40,263 nt of DNA from Candidatus Thorarchaeota archaeon (GTDB lineage: Archaea; Asgardarchaeota; Thorarchaeia; Thorarchaeales; Thorarchaeaceae). The notes under the pieces were generated by a model. It saw only the letters and a list, made by a program, of their open reading frames with translations, had not been told where the DNA came from and made no database searches. Where the stretch lies: NCBI GenBank assembly GCA_016841005.1, contig JAEORG010000250.1, forward strand, positions 1 to 40,263. Reading direction: 5' to 3'. Positions within the stretch are counted from its first letter, which is position 1; the number at the start of each line of letters is the position of its first letter. Both the position numbers and the translations under genes were made by a program. Shown one piece after another: positions 17,489 through 25,275 of the stretch.

Positions 17489-18400
17489 ATGGATAATAAA
17501 ACCAGTACAATCAAACTAAACATCATATGTCCTGATTCGAGCTGTGCGACAAAAAAAGAGATTACTGTTCCTGCTGAAAATCTAAAACATTCAGAAACAG
17601 GTATTATCACAATTTCAATTTCGAAAGGACTTGTTTGTAATCATAGTTTCCAGGTGTTTGTGGATTTACAAGGGAGAGTTCGAGGGTATAAGAAACCTGA
17701 CTTCGAGCTATCCTTCTCTCCTACACAAGATTATACTGAAGAGAAGACTGATACAAAAGGTAGTACACCAGAGAGAATCCTACAAGGACTACGAGTAATT
17801 CTTGGAGAGGAAATTTTCTACAAAATTATCCGTTCAACGTTGTGCAAATTTCCAATCTACCTCATTACTGATATCCCATCAATTCAGGAAATGCTTGATG
17901 GTTTCAAAATTATCTTGAAAAAGTATAACGATGATTTCACAATTTGCACACTGCAAGAGTACAACCTTGAGTATCGTCCACAACTAGCCGCCTCAAAAGT
18001 TGATAATTCCCTTGTAGTTGCAGTCGACCAACGAATCATATTTAATCAGTCATTTGATAGCAGGTATAATCCCAAGAAATTCAGTCTAGAAAAATCAATG
18101 TTAGAGTTAATCAACCTAAATCAAACGAACGAAATAACTATTCAGCATCTACAAGATCTCTTTGATAATGTGTTAGACACATCTAACAGAATCAAAATCG
18201 ATATGCAACACGAAAAGATTGATACAAAGAAAGACCTGAAATCAAGAGTTACAAAAATAATCAATAAGAAACTGACACTAGACAATGAAACTGTTGAGAA
18301 CATCGTCACTAACCGCTATGCATTTGATGTTGATGAATACTTCAAGGAAAGATCGAGAGCGTCCGAATGGGGCAAAGGAATACTTGACCTTGCAGGCTAA
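17489..18400 (+). CDS. Protein with N-terminal CX4C...CXH domain, GTPase neighbour
   Basis: A 303-residue soluble protein. The N-terminal ~75 residues carry C14, C19, C50 and H52 (CPDSSC, then GLVCNHSFQVFVD and VRGY), a probable zinc-binding beta domain. Residues about 90-200 are alpha/beta (RILQGLRVILGEE, then YLITDIPSIQEM) and the remainder is helical and charged. Its stop lies only five bases from the stop of the convergent small GTPase gene. I recall similar N-terminal domains from Asgard genomes, but I cannot name the family. It could be a regulator or adaptor of the GTPase; that is inferred only from proximity. Confidence 0.6.
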   Translation: MDNKTSTIKLNIICPDSSCATKKEITVPAENLKHSETGIITISISKGLVCNHSFQVFVDLQGRVRGYKKPDFELSFSPTQDYTEEKTDTKGSTPERILQGLRVILGEEIFYKIIRSTLCKFPIYLITDIPSIQEMLDGFKIILKKYNDDFTICTLQEYNLEYRPQLAASKVDNSLVVAVDQRIIFNQSFDSRYNPKKFSLEKSMLELINLNQTNEITIQHLQDLFDNVLDTSNRIKIDMQHEKIDTKKDLKSRVTKIINKKLTLDNETVENIVTNRYAFDVDEYFKERSRASEWGKGILDLAG

Positions 18401-18405
18401 GGAAA

Positions 18406-18927
18406 TTATGGAATCTCAAACATTTGACAGAGCATATCGACAAGTTCGTCGAAATTCTCACCTGTTTTCGAACTCACCATTACAGATCGAATACTAAGTT
18501 TATCAGCTTGTTCCTGCAAATCTTCCTTAGTAACAACGCAAGGATGATCAATCTTGGTTCCGACGAGTATTTTTCTGCTGTCTGGAATTCGAGATAACAT
18601 TGGTAACCACTCAGACACAGCAAGCAGAGAATGAAATGATGTACAATCGATTATAATCAGAGCAGCATTGGCTCCAGTCACCAGTGCTCCTTGAAAGAAT
18701 CTAAACTGTGTTTGTCCACCTAAATCAAAACATGAAACTGTTATTGCATTGGTGCCATCCGGAACAACAGTCCAAGATTCGACGTCAAAGCCCACAGTCA
18801 TTTTGTGACTTATGAACGACCCAGTGACAAGTCTGGATATCAGAGTAGTTTTTCCAGCCCCGCCAGCTCCTACGACCGCAAGCTTGACAATGTTAGGTCG
18901 AGTAGTCATATCCTCGTATCTCTCCAT
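18406..18927 (-). CDS. Ras-superfamily small GTPase (Arf/Rab-like)
   Basis: A 173-residue Ras-superfamily GTPase. G1 is GAGGAGKT (20-27), the switch I Thr is T44, G3 is DLGGQ (68-72; the GGQ form is Arf-like), G4 is TKID (124-127) in place of NKxD, and G5 is SSK (152-154). There is no C-terminal cysteine for prenylation and no obvious N-terminal myristoylation glycine, so membrane attachment would have to be indirect. Such GTPases are strongly expanded in Asgard archaea. It starts at 18927; an in-frame ATG at 18909 is an alternative. Convergent with the zinc-domain gene 17489-18400. Confidence 0.92.
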   Translation of the reverse strand: MERYEDMTTRPNIVKLAVVGAGGAGKTTLISRLVTGSFISHKMTVGFDVESWTVVPDGTNAITVSCFDLGGQTQFRFFQGALVTGANAALIIIDCTSFHSLLAVSEWLPMLSRIPDSRKILVGTKIDHPCVVTKEDLQEQADKLSIRSVMVSSKTGENFDELVDMLCQMFEIP

Positions 18928-19042
18928 CTTTGCAGTTCAGGTATTCATTCGTTTTTCATTCCTAGCACAAAGAAGATGATGAGAAGCTGGAAGAATCAAG
19001 TTTCTTCCAGCGTTCTTACATACATTGATTGTACTTGTTCAG

Positions 19043-19354
19043 TCATTTTATTTTATATAATCCAATAAGGAAGAACACGAAACTTACGACAGCAAGTCCC
19101 TCGTAGATCTCGTTTACCTTATTACCCAATATTGGAATCAAGGCAAAACCGGTCTTACTTAGAACTCCAGCAATCCCACCATAGATTCCAGATATTGCTA
19201 GTGCTAGAAATGCGGCGAAGAAGAACTTTGCAAGCACATTCTCAGTTTCTCTGTATTTTCTGAGTGTGAAATATGATAAAATCAAATAGACAATACCATA
19301 ACCAAACTCAATCAAATACTCGACTAGGTGTGGAATATCAAGCTGAAGTAGCAT
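19043..19354 (-). CDS. Small membrane protein, second of an overlapping pair
   Basis: A 103-residue protein with about three transmembrane helices (about 10-30, 42-65, 78-100) and no recognised family. The ATG at 19354 is chosen because GGAGGT precedes it by eight bases. That start overlaps the stop of the upstream gene by 17 bases, so the two are probably translationally coupled and may form one membrane complex. Position and helix number resemble the partner at 19338-19679. Confidence 0.6.
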   Translation of the reverse strand: MLLQLDIPHLVEYLIEFGYGIVYLILSYFTLRKYRETENVLAKFFFAAFLALAISGIYGGIAGVLSKTGFALIPILGNKVNEIYEGLAVVSFVFFLIGLYKIK

Positions 19355-19679
19355 TAGTATCGACCTCCGGAGTAGTTTTTCTTCCAATTCCTTGTAATCC
19401 ATAAAAGAAAAGGAATCCTGCTAGAAATTGCACACCTTCAACCATAGCCTCGAGGTACTCCTCCTCAATCCCAATTATGACTGCTTGTGGAAGGATTGTT
19501 AGCTTCATTAGTATTGATGCGAAAATCACAAAGAAAGCCAGCCCAATGAGTAAGAGGGTTCGACTTTTCACTCGAGAATAGGAAAATAGTGTGTATATGC
19601 CTAAGAACAAGAATCCCAAAGCGGCAACTACTTGAAGTCCAAGTATGACTATGGGATCCGTCCAAACCACAGATATCAT
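19338..19679 (-). CDS. Small membrane protein, first of an overlapping pair
   Basis: A 113-residue protein with three hydrophobic helices (about 8-30, 40-62, 82-98) linked by short charged loops and a polar C-terminal tail. No family recognised. Its end contains the ribosome binding site for the next gene and overlaps it. The pair resembles small multi-helix sensors or accessory subunits, but nothing in the sequence shows a function. Confidence 0.6.
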   Translation of the reverse strand: MISVVWTDPIVILGLQVVAALGFLFLGIYTLFSYSRVKSRTLLLIGLAFFVIFASILMKLTILPQAVIIGIEEEYLEAMVEGVQFLAGFLFFYGLQGIGRKTTPEVDTNATSA

Positions 19680-19900
19680 GCAGGGAAAAGAGAAAATAAC
19701 ACTATTAATTGTTGTTTGAATTTCCTATATTCATTTTGTAACTTAGAGATTGGAGTGTTCGTGCGAATATTTACATTTTTTAAGCATTGAATATGAAAGA
19801 GTTTTCAATTTGAGAATAGTCGAATGCACAGTCTAACATTTCGGCTGAACAATGGCAGTGAGAGTTTAAGTAGACACTCGAAAATGTCAATCTGAAGGGT

Positions 19901-20860
19901 ATGAGTATACTTGACGAATATGTGAATGAATGGGATCAAAATAGAATAATACTCAGAGTGATTGCTATCGATTTCATCATTCTCATCACATTCTTGATTA
20001 CGACAATCGTCTTATACTATCGCAACGACCTTGGGGTAATATCCTTTGGGATGATGTTTTTGGGCTTCGTATTTGGAGTGCCAATGTACTTCTGGGGAGA
20101 TAAAAGGAAGTCATTCACCATATCTAGTCAAGAGTTTGTTGCCCTCTCGAATGAAGAGGAGTCTGAACACCCAGAGTCAATTTCTGAACGACGTAAAGTC
20201 AGTATGGCAGTGCTAATGTTAGTCAATTGTTTTCTTATTCTCATAGTGCCATTTTCATTTCTTTCTTATCTAGTAGATTTCCAATACGTTCAACTAGAGT
20301 TCATTGTAACTATCATTATTTTGTATTGGGCGTATATGATGTCAAGTGGTTTCGCAATCGCCTACGAACCTTACACTGGTCGGAGATTGTACCTTGGAAG
20401 AGATATCCCAATCGCTTCATGGATAGTCAAGTCCATTGAAGGAAGAGAGGATATAGAAGACATCAATGTGAGAATTCTCATCATAACGAATATGAGTGAG
20501 AAGACGGTCATATTCTCAGATTTTCTATTTACTATGGCAGATATTTCAGACGAGACAATCGAGCTTTGTGTAGAGAGGTTCTTTGGTGAGGGAACTAGCC
20601 TTGGTCTGAGAATAAAGGGCAGTCTTGATCTCCAACAGATGGAAGAACCGGAAGAATATGATATTGGACTAGACTATTCCATTGGGTTTTATGTTCATGT
20701 AGGGAAAAATGAATTCGACGTTAACGTCTGGTATCCAAGGGATGAGGAGATAAAGAAGGTCGATGAATTGAGTATCGAGGGATATGAGAAGTTGTTGGAT
20801 TTTCTCTTTCAGAAGGTCTATGAGATTGATACAACCCTTTCACCAAAACAGACCTTATGA
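19901..20860 (+). CDS. Membrane protein with soluble C-terminal domain, unknown
   Basis: A 319-residue protein with four hydrophobic helices in two pairs (about 20-40, 46-66, 105-125, 133-152) and a cytosolic acidic C-terminal domain of about 150 residues with alternating strands and helices (NVRILIITNMSEKTVIFSDF, then EFDVNVWYPRDEE). No family recognised. Its last ten codons are repeated, with changes, upstream of the second small membrane paralogue at 21929, marking a duplication boundary. It is followed after 32 bases by 20893-21198 on the same strand. Confidence 0.6.
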   Translation: MSILDEYVNEWDQNRIILRVIAIDFIILITFLITTIVLYYRNDLGVISFGMMFLGFVFGVPMYFWGDKRKSFTISSQEFVALSNEEESEHPESISERRKVSMAVLMLVNCFLILIVPFSFLSYLVDFQYVQLEFIVTIIILYWAYMMSSGFAIAYEPYTGRRLYLGRDIPIASWIVKSIEGREDIEDINVRILIITNMSEKTVIFSDFLFTMADISDETIELCVERFFGEGTSLGLRIKGSLDLQQMEEPEEYDIGLDYSIGFYVHVGKNEFDVNVWYPRDEEIKKVDELSIEGYEKLLDFLFQKVYEIDTTLSPKQTL

Positions 20861-20861
20861 G
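20831..20861 (+). repeat. Direct repeat copy 1 (end of the 19901 gene)
   Basis: This block begins ACAACCCTTTCACCAAA and continues CAG-CTT-GAG. It covers the last codons of the membrane-protein gene and is repeated at 21865-21895. In both places it lies just upstream of a small membrane-protein paralogue. Confidence 0.6.
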
Positions 20862-20892
20862 GGAGTTTTCAGAGAAGTGAGAAGGATTAGAT

Positions 20893-21198
20893 ATGAGTGA
20901 CAAAGAGGAGATGTGGAGAGAGGAGTTTGCTTCCCTCGTAGAGGAAGATTTCGAAGAAACAAACAACTCTGAGAAGAAACGTTGTCCTAGAACCCTTCTG
21001 GGTATGTTATGTATCATCTACATATTCATGATCGGAGGCGCATCGATAGTCACACTATTGACTGGTGGACCCGTAGTATATGGGGATGCCACATTTTTCA
21101 TGCTGGGAACGCTATTCTTTGCAGGATTTCTCTTACTCCTAGCATTCCTTTATTCTCTAGAAGGTGAAGAGAGAATAACTAATCCAATTTATCCGTGA
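20893..21198 (+). CDS. Two-helix small membrane protein, paralogue 1
   Basis: A 101-residue protein: an acidic N-terminus (MSDKEEMWREEFASLVEED), two transmembrane helices (about 36-56 and 68-88) separated by a GGPVVYGD loop, and an acidic tail. It is paralogous to 21929-22228, sharing the E-M/F-W-x-x-EFA start, GP-x-x-Y loop and LE-x-x-E ending. No function recognised. A GAAGGA motif precedes the ATG. Its stop lies three bases from the convergent DM13 gene. Confidence 0.6.
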   Translation: MSDKEEMWREEFASLVEEDFEETNNSEKKRCPRTLLGMLCIIYIFMIGGASIVTLLTGGPVVYGDATFFMLGTLFFAGFLLLLAFLYSLEGEERITNPIYP

Positions 21199-21201
21199 TA
21201 A

Positions 21202-21675
21202 TCAATCAAGTACAGCATATGTGAATAGGACCGAAAAAGACTGACACCAAACAAGCACTGAGGCGTACTCAGTTCCATCGACACCATCGGGGACTGAAGC
21301 AGTAAAATTCCCTGTAACTTTAAGAGTCCTGCCAAGACTCACATATTCTCCAGGACCATCATAGATACCTGAAAAACTACTTTGTTTTGAAAGATAGATG
21401 TACAGGTCTGGCCCATCTGTAATAGAAACATCAACGAAACGAACTGACTGACTTCCTATATTGGATTCTACGAGCTGAACTGTACCACTACCTTTGTGTA
21501 CCGAATCGACTTCCTGAAGATTTCCTGATAATAGAACTGTGAATTCAGTTTCATCCTCAGGTTCAGTCTGATCCACAGGGAACAAAACCGGAGAGAACCA
21601 CCACAGACTAAATGCGGAGATTGCGATAACAGCTATTACCAGAGCTGCTATCAATGGCCTTGATATTCTAGGCAT
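21202..21675 (-). CDS. Membrane-anchored DM13-domain protein
   Basis: A 157-residue protein with one N-terminal anchor helix (about 8-30), a Pro/Asp/Glu-rich spacer, and an extracytoplasmic DM13 domain (about 45-157). DM13 features seen are LSGNLQ at the start, GTVQLVE, a FVDVSITDGPDLYIYLS block, and the conserved cysteine in VLVWCQSFSVLF. DM13 is a beta-sandwich domain proposed for electron transfer outside the cell. The ATG at 21675 is preferred to the TTG at 21684. It lies between the two small membrane-protein paralogues on the opposite strand. Confidence 0.85.
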   Translation of the reverse strand: MPRISRPLIAALVIAVIAISAFSLWWFSPVLFPVDQTEPEDETEFTVLLSGNLQEVDSVHKGSGTVQLVESNIGSQSVRFVDVSITDGPDLYIYLSKQSSFSGIYDGPGEYVSLGRTLKVTGNFTASVPDGVDGTEYASVLVWCQSFSVLFTYAVLD

Positions 21676-21864
21676 TATTACCAACTGTATGGACTAGTTT
21701 TCTGTGTTTTAAAGAATTTAGATAACTCGATAGATTTTGAGGAATCAACCACTCTGGCAGATAGATTCAGGAATTGCTGGCCTTTGTCAATCGTGTATGC
21801 GCAGAATACGAACAATATCCATCCAAAAATGACTGAGTGACTCAGAGAGAAACATTGTATGTGT

Positions 21865-21895
21865 ACAACCCTTTCACCAAACCAGTCTTTAAGAG
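21865..21895 (+). repeat. Direct repeat copy 2 (remnant of a gene end)
   Basis: ACAACCCTTTCACCAAA followed by CCAGTCTTTAAGAG repeats the end of the 19901-20860 gene with a few changes. There is no gene in frame here, so it is a remnant of a duplicated segment. Confidence 0.55.
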
Positions 21896-21928
21896 GTGTT
21901 CAATACTATGAACAAAGGAGGTGCAGTG

Positions 21929-22228
21929 ATGAATGAACATGATGAATTTTGGGAGAAAGAGTTTGCAGCAATTGCAGCTGAAACAGAACCAAAGCCTAGA
22001 GAAAGAAGAAAGATATCCAAGATATTCCTCATTGTTCTCTCATCCTATCTCATCTTTCTTGTAGTTGGATCGCTCCTTACTCGCATCTTCATTGAACACG
22101 GACCTCTGTATTGGGAACAAAGCATCCTTATCGAAGGAGTTTCTATATTTGCATTCTTCTTTGTTATTACTCTCGGTTTTTACCTTTTAGAGAGTAGGGA
22201 GTTGACGACTGAACCAGTGACATCTTGA
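21929..22228 (+). CDS. Two-helix small membrane protein, paralogue 2
   Basis: A 99-residue protein with the same plan as 20893-21198: acidic start (MNEHDEFWEKEFAAIAAETE), basic PRERRK stretch, helices at about 32-52 and 66-88, a HGPLYW loop and a LESRE tail. The ATG at 21929 is set by AAAGGAGGTG immediately upstream; an earlier GTG at 21896 is less likely. No function recognised. It arose with its upstream repeat by local duplication. Confidence 0.6.
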   Translation: MNEHDEFWEKEFAAIAAETEPKPRERRKISKIFLIVLSSYLIFLVVGSLLTRIFIEHGPLYWEQSILIEGVSIFAFFFVITLGFYLLESRELTTEPVTS

Positions 22229-22410
22229 AGCCACGAAGGCTTGCTGAATTAACATCATATCTTCTAATGCCTAATAGATGTGGCTTTCTTGCTAGAGATG
22301 CAATAGATCCCCTATCGGCAGACAATGTGGTTATTGATGATGCCAGTAAAACTACTCCACAGCTAACTGTAATGTGCAAGCACTCATCTCACGGACTGTT
22401 GTAGATCAAC

Positions 22411-22911
22411 TCAAATATTTTTGAGAAGGTCTTTGTCGAAAGAGGATATGATAGTTATTAAACTCAGAATTAAAACAATGGGAACTAGGATGGATATATA
22501 TGACATGTACCAATAATATGATTGAAGAAATTCTATCCAACGCCATGGGGGACTCGGCATCAAGAATGCAACTTGATATTCAGCAAAAACTGGAAGAAAT
22601 GTGAATAGTATCGCACAGATTCCGATGACATGGACGAACGAAGATATTATCCACGGTGTTTCGACCTCTATCAAAGTAGTGTAGAAGAAGAATAACATGA
22701 TTGCGCCTATCGCAAACGGAATTATAATCGGAAAGAAGAAAGAAAGAAATTCGCTGTTATTTATTCCATAAGGCCCCCCATACCATGCCATAGATACAAA
22801 AAGAACGTTTTCAATGAGAGACGTAGCACCAATCGATACTACTCCAAGAAACAGATAGAAACATGCTGTACCTAGTTGAAGAAATGCGACTATTGTTGAT
22901 TTACGAGACAC
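22411..22911 (-). CDS. Four-helix membrane protein, unknown
   Basis: A 166-residue hydrophobic protein with four predicted helices (about 8-30, 55-78, 86-108, 136-160), an aromatic Trp/Tyr-rich loop (PPWRWIEFLQSYYWYMSY) and a short basic end. No family recognised. It begins with GTG; GGGAGATCA lies 6-15 bases upstream. It stands alone between the small paralogue and the long non-coding region before the histone gene. Confidence 0.55.
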   Translation of the reverse strand: MSRKSTIVAFLQLGTACFYLFLGVVSIGATSLIENVLFVSMAWYGGPYGINNSEFLSFFFPIIIPFAIGAIMLFFFYTTLIEVETPWIISSFVHVIGICAILFTFLPVFAEYQVAFLMPSPPWRWIEFLQSYYWYMSYISILVPIVLILSLITIISSFDKDLLKNI

Positions 22912-23328
22912 CTGGATTGATCTCCCTATATCTACGAATGTAGAGAATCGTCAACAGAATGAAAATACTTGTTTAAGAATTCTCTTGATTTCTTTCAGAT
23001 TTGAGCCAAACTGTATTAGTATGTTTAATACTTGAAATTATATTATTAGAAGGATGATTTTCAACTGTCAATATTGTAATCAATTTGTTCAATAAATTTT
23101 CAATTTCGAATTAAAAATACCGAAAAAATGCTAAACCGTTAACTATAATAAAGAATTCTTCCGAAATAGCCTCTAGTAGGTAAAAAATGGCGCCAGAAGC
23201 CATTTCACACAGAATAGCCTTATTAGCAAGTTAGCTAGCGTTAACTCGCTCGCTTAGCCGAGGGGTGTGCGCCTAGTGCTGTTTAACGGCTTCTAGTGTG
23301 TATACCAAAAATGAGGTGTAAACACAAA
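22912..23328. other. AT-rich intergenic region with structured histone leader
   Basis: About 280 very AT-rich bases with no open frame (22912-23185) are followed by a markedly more GC-rich, structured stretch (23186-23300) just before the histone start. The AT-rich part probably holds promoters for the histone gene. No tRNA or other known RNA was found. Confidence 0.4.
23186..23294 (+). ncRNA. Structured leader or small RNA upstream of the histone gene
   Basis: AATGGC/GCCATT (23186-23191 with 23199-23204) can form a hairpin, while AGAAGCC (23195-23201) can pair perfectly with GGCTTCT (23288-23294) to close a ~100-nt domain. The two stems share bases and exclude each other. Inner GCTA-GCG/CGC-TTAGC pairing is also possible. 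It could be a regulatory 5' leader or an independent RNA; no known family matches. Confidence 0.3.
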
Positions 23329-23523
23329 ATGGCAAAGAAGAAAGCCAAATACCCAACCTTTTTCGTAAAGAGTGCAATCAAAACATTTGCTAAAGATAAC
23401 GACATGATGGTCGGTTCGGACGCATATGAGGCAATCAACGATAAGATTGGTATGATGCTCACCAAAGCAGCCGAACGCTGCAAGGACAACAAGAGAAAGA
23501 CCCTCAAGGCTTACGACCTGTAA
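23329..23523 (+). CDS. Archaeal histone
   Basis: A 64-residue histone-fold protein that would dimerise and wrap DNA. It has a lysine-rich start (MAKKKAKYP), then the three-helix histone fold, ending with RKTLKAYDL, which matches the RKTIKAEDI end of HMf-type histones. The third helix region contains one cysteine (ERCKDNK). The ATG at 23329 is set by GAGGTG about ten bases upstream. Length is typical. A hairpin follows the stop, so it is probably a monocistronic transcript with a long structured leader. Confidence 0.85.
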   Translation: MAKKKAKYPTFFVKSAIKTFAKDNDMMVGSDAYEAINDKIGMMLTKAAERCKDNKRKTLKAYDL

Positions 23524-23548
23524 GACCTTCGGGCACTAGTTTAAAGAT

Positions 23549-23575
23549 GGGGGAGTCAGCCTGGCTGATTCCTCC
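23549..23575 (+). terminator. Hairpin terminator after the histone gene
   Basis: GGAGTCAGCC (23552-23561) pairs with GGCTGATTCC (23563-23572) with one mismatch-type pair, 26 bases after the histone stop. Confidence 0.45.
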
Positions 23576-23639
23576 ATTGTTACTACTTCTGAGAACCAAT
23601 AGTTATTATCTGAGATTTGCGATACAGTTCCGGTTCATC

Positions 23640-23906
23640 ATGCCATATCCAACACTTGGAAGACGGGGATACTCTCTGGCAATCTTGATCGCTATTAGTC
23701 CGATTCTTACCATCTTTGCAATCATCATGAGATTTCTACCTATCTTCGAATGGTATTATATCATGTTCTTTGGTAGTCTGGTTCTGTTCGCGTTGATTGG
23801 ATGCGGAATGACCGACTACAACTCAGGCACTCTCTGGCATTATCACGGAACACCCGAAGCAGTCAAAAGACCTGATGTAGAAAAACTTGTAGATGCAAAG
23901 AAGTAG
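23640..23906 (+). CDS. Two-helix membrane protein, unknown
   Basis: An 88-residue protein with two transmembrane helices (about 12-32 and 38-56) and a polar C-terminus (YNSGTLWHYHGTPEAVKRPD). Starting at the ATG at 23640 avoids overlap with the histone terminator; an earlier in-frame start at 23547 would lie inside the hairpin. Its stop directly abuts the stop of the convergent DUF1028 gene. No family recognised. Confidence 0.5.
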   Translation: MPYPTLGRRGYSLAILIAISPILTIFAIIMRFLPIFEWYYIMFFGSLVLFALIGCGMTDYNSGTLWHYHGTPEAVKRPDVEKLVDAKK

Positions 23907-24800
23907 TTACTTCCTTTCCTCCCATTGATTGAAGAGATAGTCCATAACACTCTTCCAAATCTTGCCTTCTACGTACTTGTTTTCGAAGTTCTCAACACTC
24001 ATCCATGTTTGAAGAGCTCCCTCAGCATCTGAGGTCCAATACTCATCAAGAGAAACTTCTTTCAAATATCCAAAATCATGGAGAATACTCTGAACTCTCT
24101 GTGCTACAGGTCCATCTATTGGAAAAAGATTCGAGGGATCTTCTCGACTTAAAAGAGTCATATCATATACTGCAAAAATCCGTTCCAGTTCTTCAATGGG
24201 GCTCTGGTGTTCATCTACTCGAACATCTACCCAACGGTCATTTCCACCTTCATAACCACCGTTTTTCCTGACAACGAGAATAGCAGCAGACTGCATACCT
24301 CGCTTATCACCACCAGCTGCCTGACCTGCTTTCAATCCAGCAAATAGCTTATCGGTTATATCTCCCTCTGCCTTTTCGTAAGCATCTGCCATGTCATTTA
24401 CCACTGCTTCTCCTGCGAGGATATTCCCTTGGCAGGTAAACCCATCTCCAATAACATGACCTGCCCAATCCATACATTCCTTTCCAGTGTGCGTTGCGAC
24501 TCTACCCTTCGCGTCGACTATACCTACTTGACGGTGTTCTCTTCCATCATCGCTATCAATCAGTTCTTTAAGAGTTTCAGAAGCAGACTTTCCTTCCATC
24601 ATCAGATAGAGACCTCTTTCTCCATATGATATGTTAGCCCAAGCTTGTGTAGCAACGGCTCCTACTTCAGCCCATGCCCATGGAACCATTGCCCCCACGG
24701 CAGGGAATTTTGATTGAACAATGATACCAAGGTCTCCATTCTCGGGATCTCTTGCTGCAATTGAGAATGTACTTGGTCGAGCGATGGTATACTTATTCAT
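23907..24800 (-). CDS. DUF1028 Ntn-hydrolase-like protein
   Basis: A 297-residue protein. Residues about 5-205 match DUF1028, predicted members of the Ntn-hydrolase superfamily: PSTFSIAARDPENGDLGI at the start, SKFPAVGAMVPWA, then GFTCQGNIL and AGQAAGGDKRGMQSAA. The C-terminal ~75 residues (LFPIDGPVAQRVQSILHDFG) fit the putative peptidoglycan-binding domain often fused to DUF1028. The ATG at 24800 is chosen for its GGTGG motif and because the family starts there. Proposed roles are in amide-bond hydrolysis; no substrate is known. Confidence 0.9.
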   Translation of the reverse strand: MNKYTIARPSTFSIAARDPENGDLGIIVQSKFPAVGAMVPWAWAEVGAVATQAWANISYGERGLYLMMEGKSASETLKELIDSDDGREHRQVGIVDAKGRVATHTGKECMDWAGHVIGDGFTCQGNILAGEAVVNDMADAYEKAEGDITDKLFAGLKAGQAAGGDKRGMQSAAILVVRKNGGYEGGNDRWVDVRVDEHQSPIEELERIFAVYDMTLLSREDPSNLFPIDGPVAQRVQSILHDFGYLKEVSLDEYWTSDAEGALQTWMSVENFENKYVEGKIWKSVMDYLFNQWEERK

Positions 24801-24923
24801 AATTGAACCACCACTTAGAGAAGTATATAGCCAAGAAATATGGGTGTCGGTTTCCATCTAAAATATGATAGATAGTCAATCTATAAGTTTGAATATTCGT
24901 TTTCGAGGCAAAAACAGTACGGG

Positions 24924-24953
24924 TGCGCTCACGTTGCCTCTAACGCGAGCACA
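24924..24953 (-). terminator. Long hairpin ending the microprotein transcript
   Basis: TGCGCTCACGTT and AACGCGAGCACA pair at 10 of 12 positions around a six-base loop. On the minus strand it is followed by GTACTGTTTTTGCC. It lies about 95 bases after the last microprotein stop. Confidence 0.5.
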
Positions 24954-25046
24954 TCCATCAGGTTAGGTTCAGTGTTGCATCGAAGTGGTTGCCCTGGAGC
25001 ATCACTCGAGGATTCATGACGGACCTGTTGATCGGTCATGGTTCAT

Positions 25047-25142
25047 CTACCTGTAGATGTAAGCGCGAGCGATAGCATCACAGCAGATCTTTCTTCGTGC
25101 ACTCTTGTGTTTGTCTTTCTCTTCAATTTTAGCAATAGCCAT
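25047..25142 (-). CDS. Microprotein C (31 residues)
   Basis: A 31-residue basic peptide (MAIAKIEEKDKHK at the start, CCDAIARAYIYR at the end) with two adjacent cysteines. GGAGGTG lies 8-14 bases upstream of the ATG; it can itself pair in an ACACC/GGTGT stem. Its ending resembles that of microprotein B (DAIARAYIYR against EAVAQAFFFKR), and both begin MA(I/L)AK, so they look paralogous. The stop codon lies inside a CATCTAC/GTAGATG hairpin. No family known to me. It is third in a run of three tiny genes. Confidence 0.5.
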   Translation of the reverse strand: MAIAKIEEKDKHKSARRKICCDAIARAYIYR

Positions 25143-25163
25143 TTACTTTACACCTCCGGTGTT

Positions 25164-25274
25164 TTAGACCCTCTTGAAGAAGAAGGCTTGAGCGACAGCC
25201 TCAGTCGACTGGACCTTAGCCATCTTTGTGTTCATCTTCCCAGTTGTATTGACAGTATTTTTTGCAAGTGCCAT
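25164..25274 (-). CDS. Microprotein B (36 residues)
   Basis: A 36-residue peptide starting MALAKNTVNTTGK and ending EAVAQAFFFKRV, basic with an amphipathic or hydrophobic end. A GGAG motif lies about 11 bases before the ATG, inside the end of microprotein A. Only one base separates the two genes (TAA-A-ATG), implying coupled translation. Internal ATG codons at 25235 and 25223 are possible alternative starts. It looks paralogous to microprotein C. Function unknown. Confidence 0.5.
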   Translation of the reverse strand: MALAKNTVNTTGKMNTKMAKVQSTEAVAQAFFFKRV

Positions 25275-25275
25275 T

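Noticed and set aside
22167..22379. Minus-strand 70-codon frame after the small membrane paralogue
   Set aside because: It overlaps the paralogue, lacks a ribosome binding site and has no protein-like features.
23195..23294. A tRNA gene closed by the 7-bp AGAAGCC/GGCTTCT stem
   Set aside because: No TTC-type T-loop, D-arm or anticodon arm can be placed on either strand, so it is not a tRNA.
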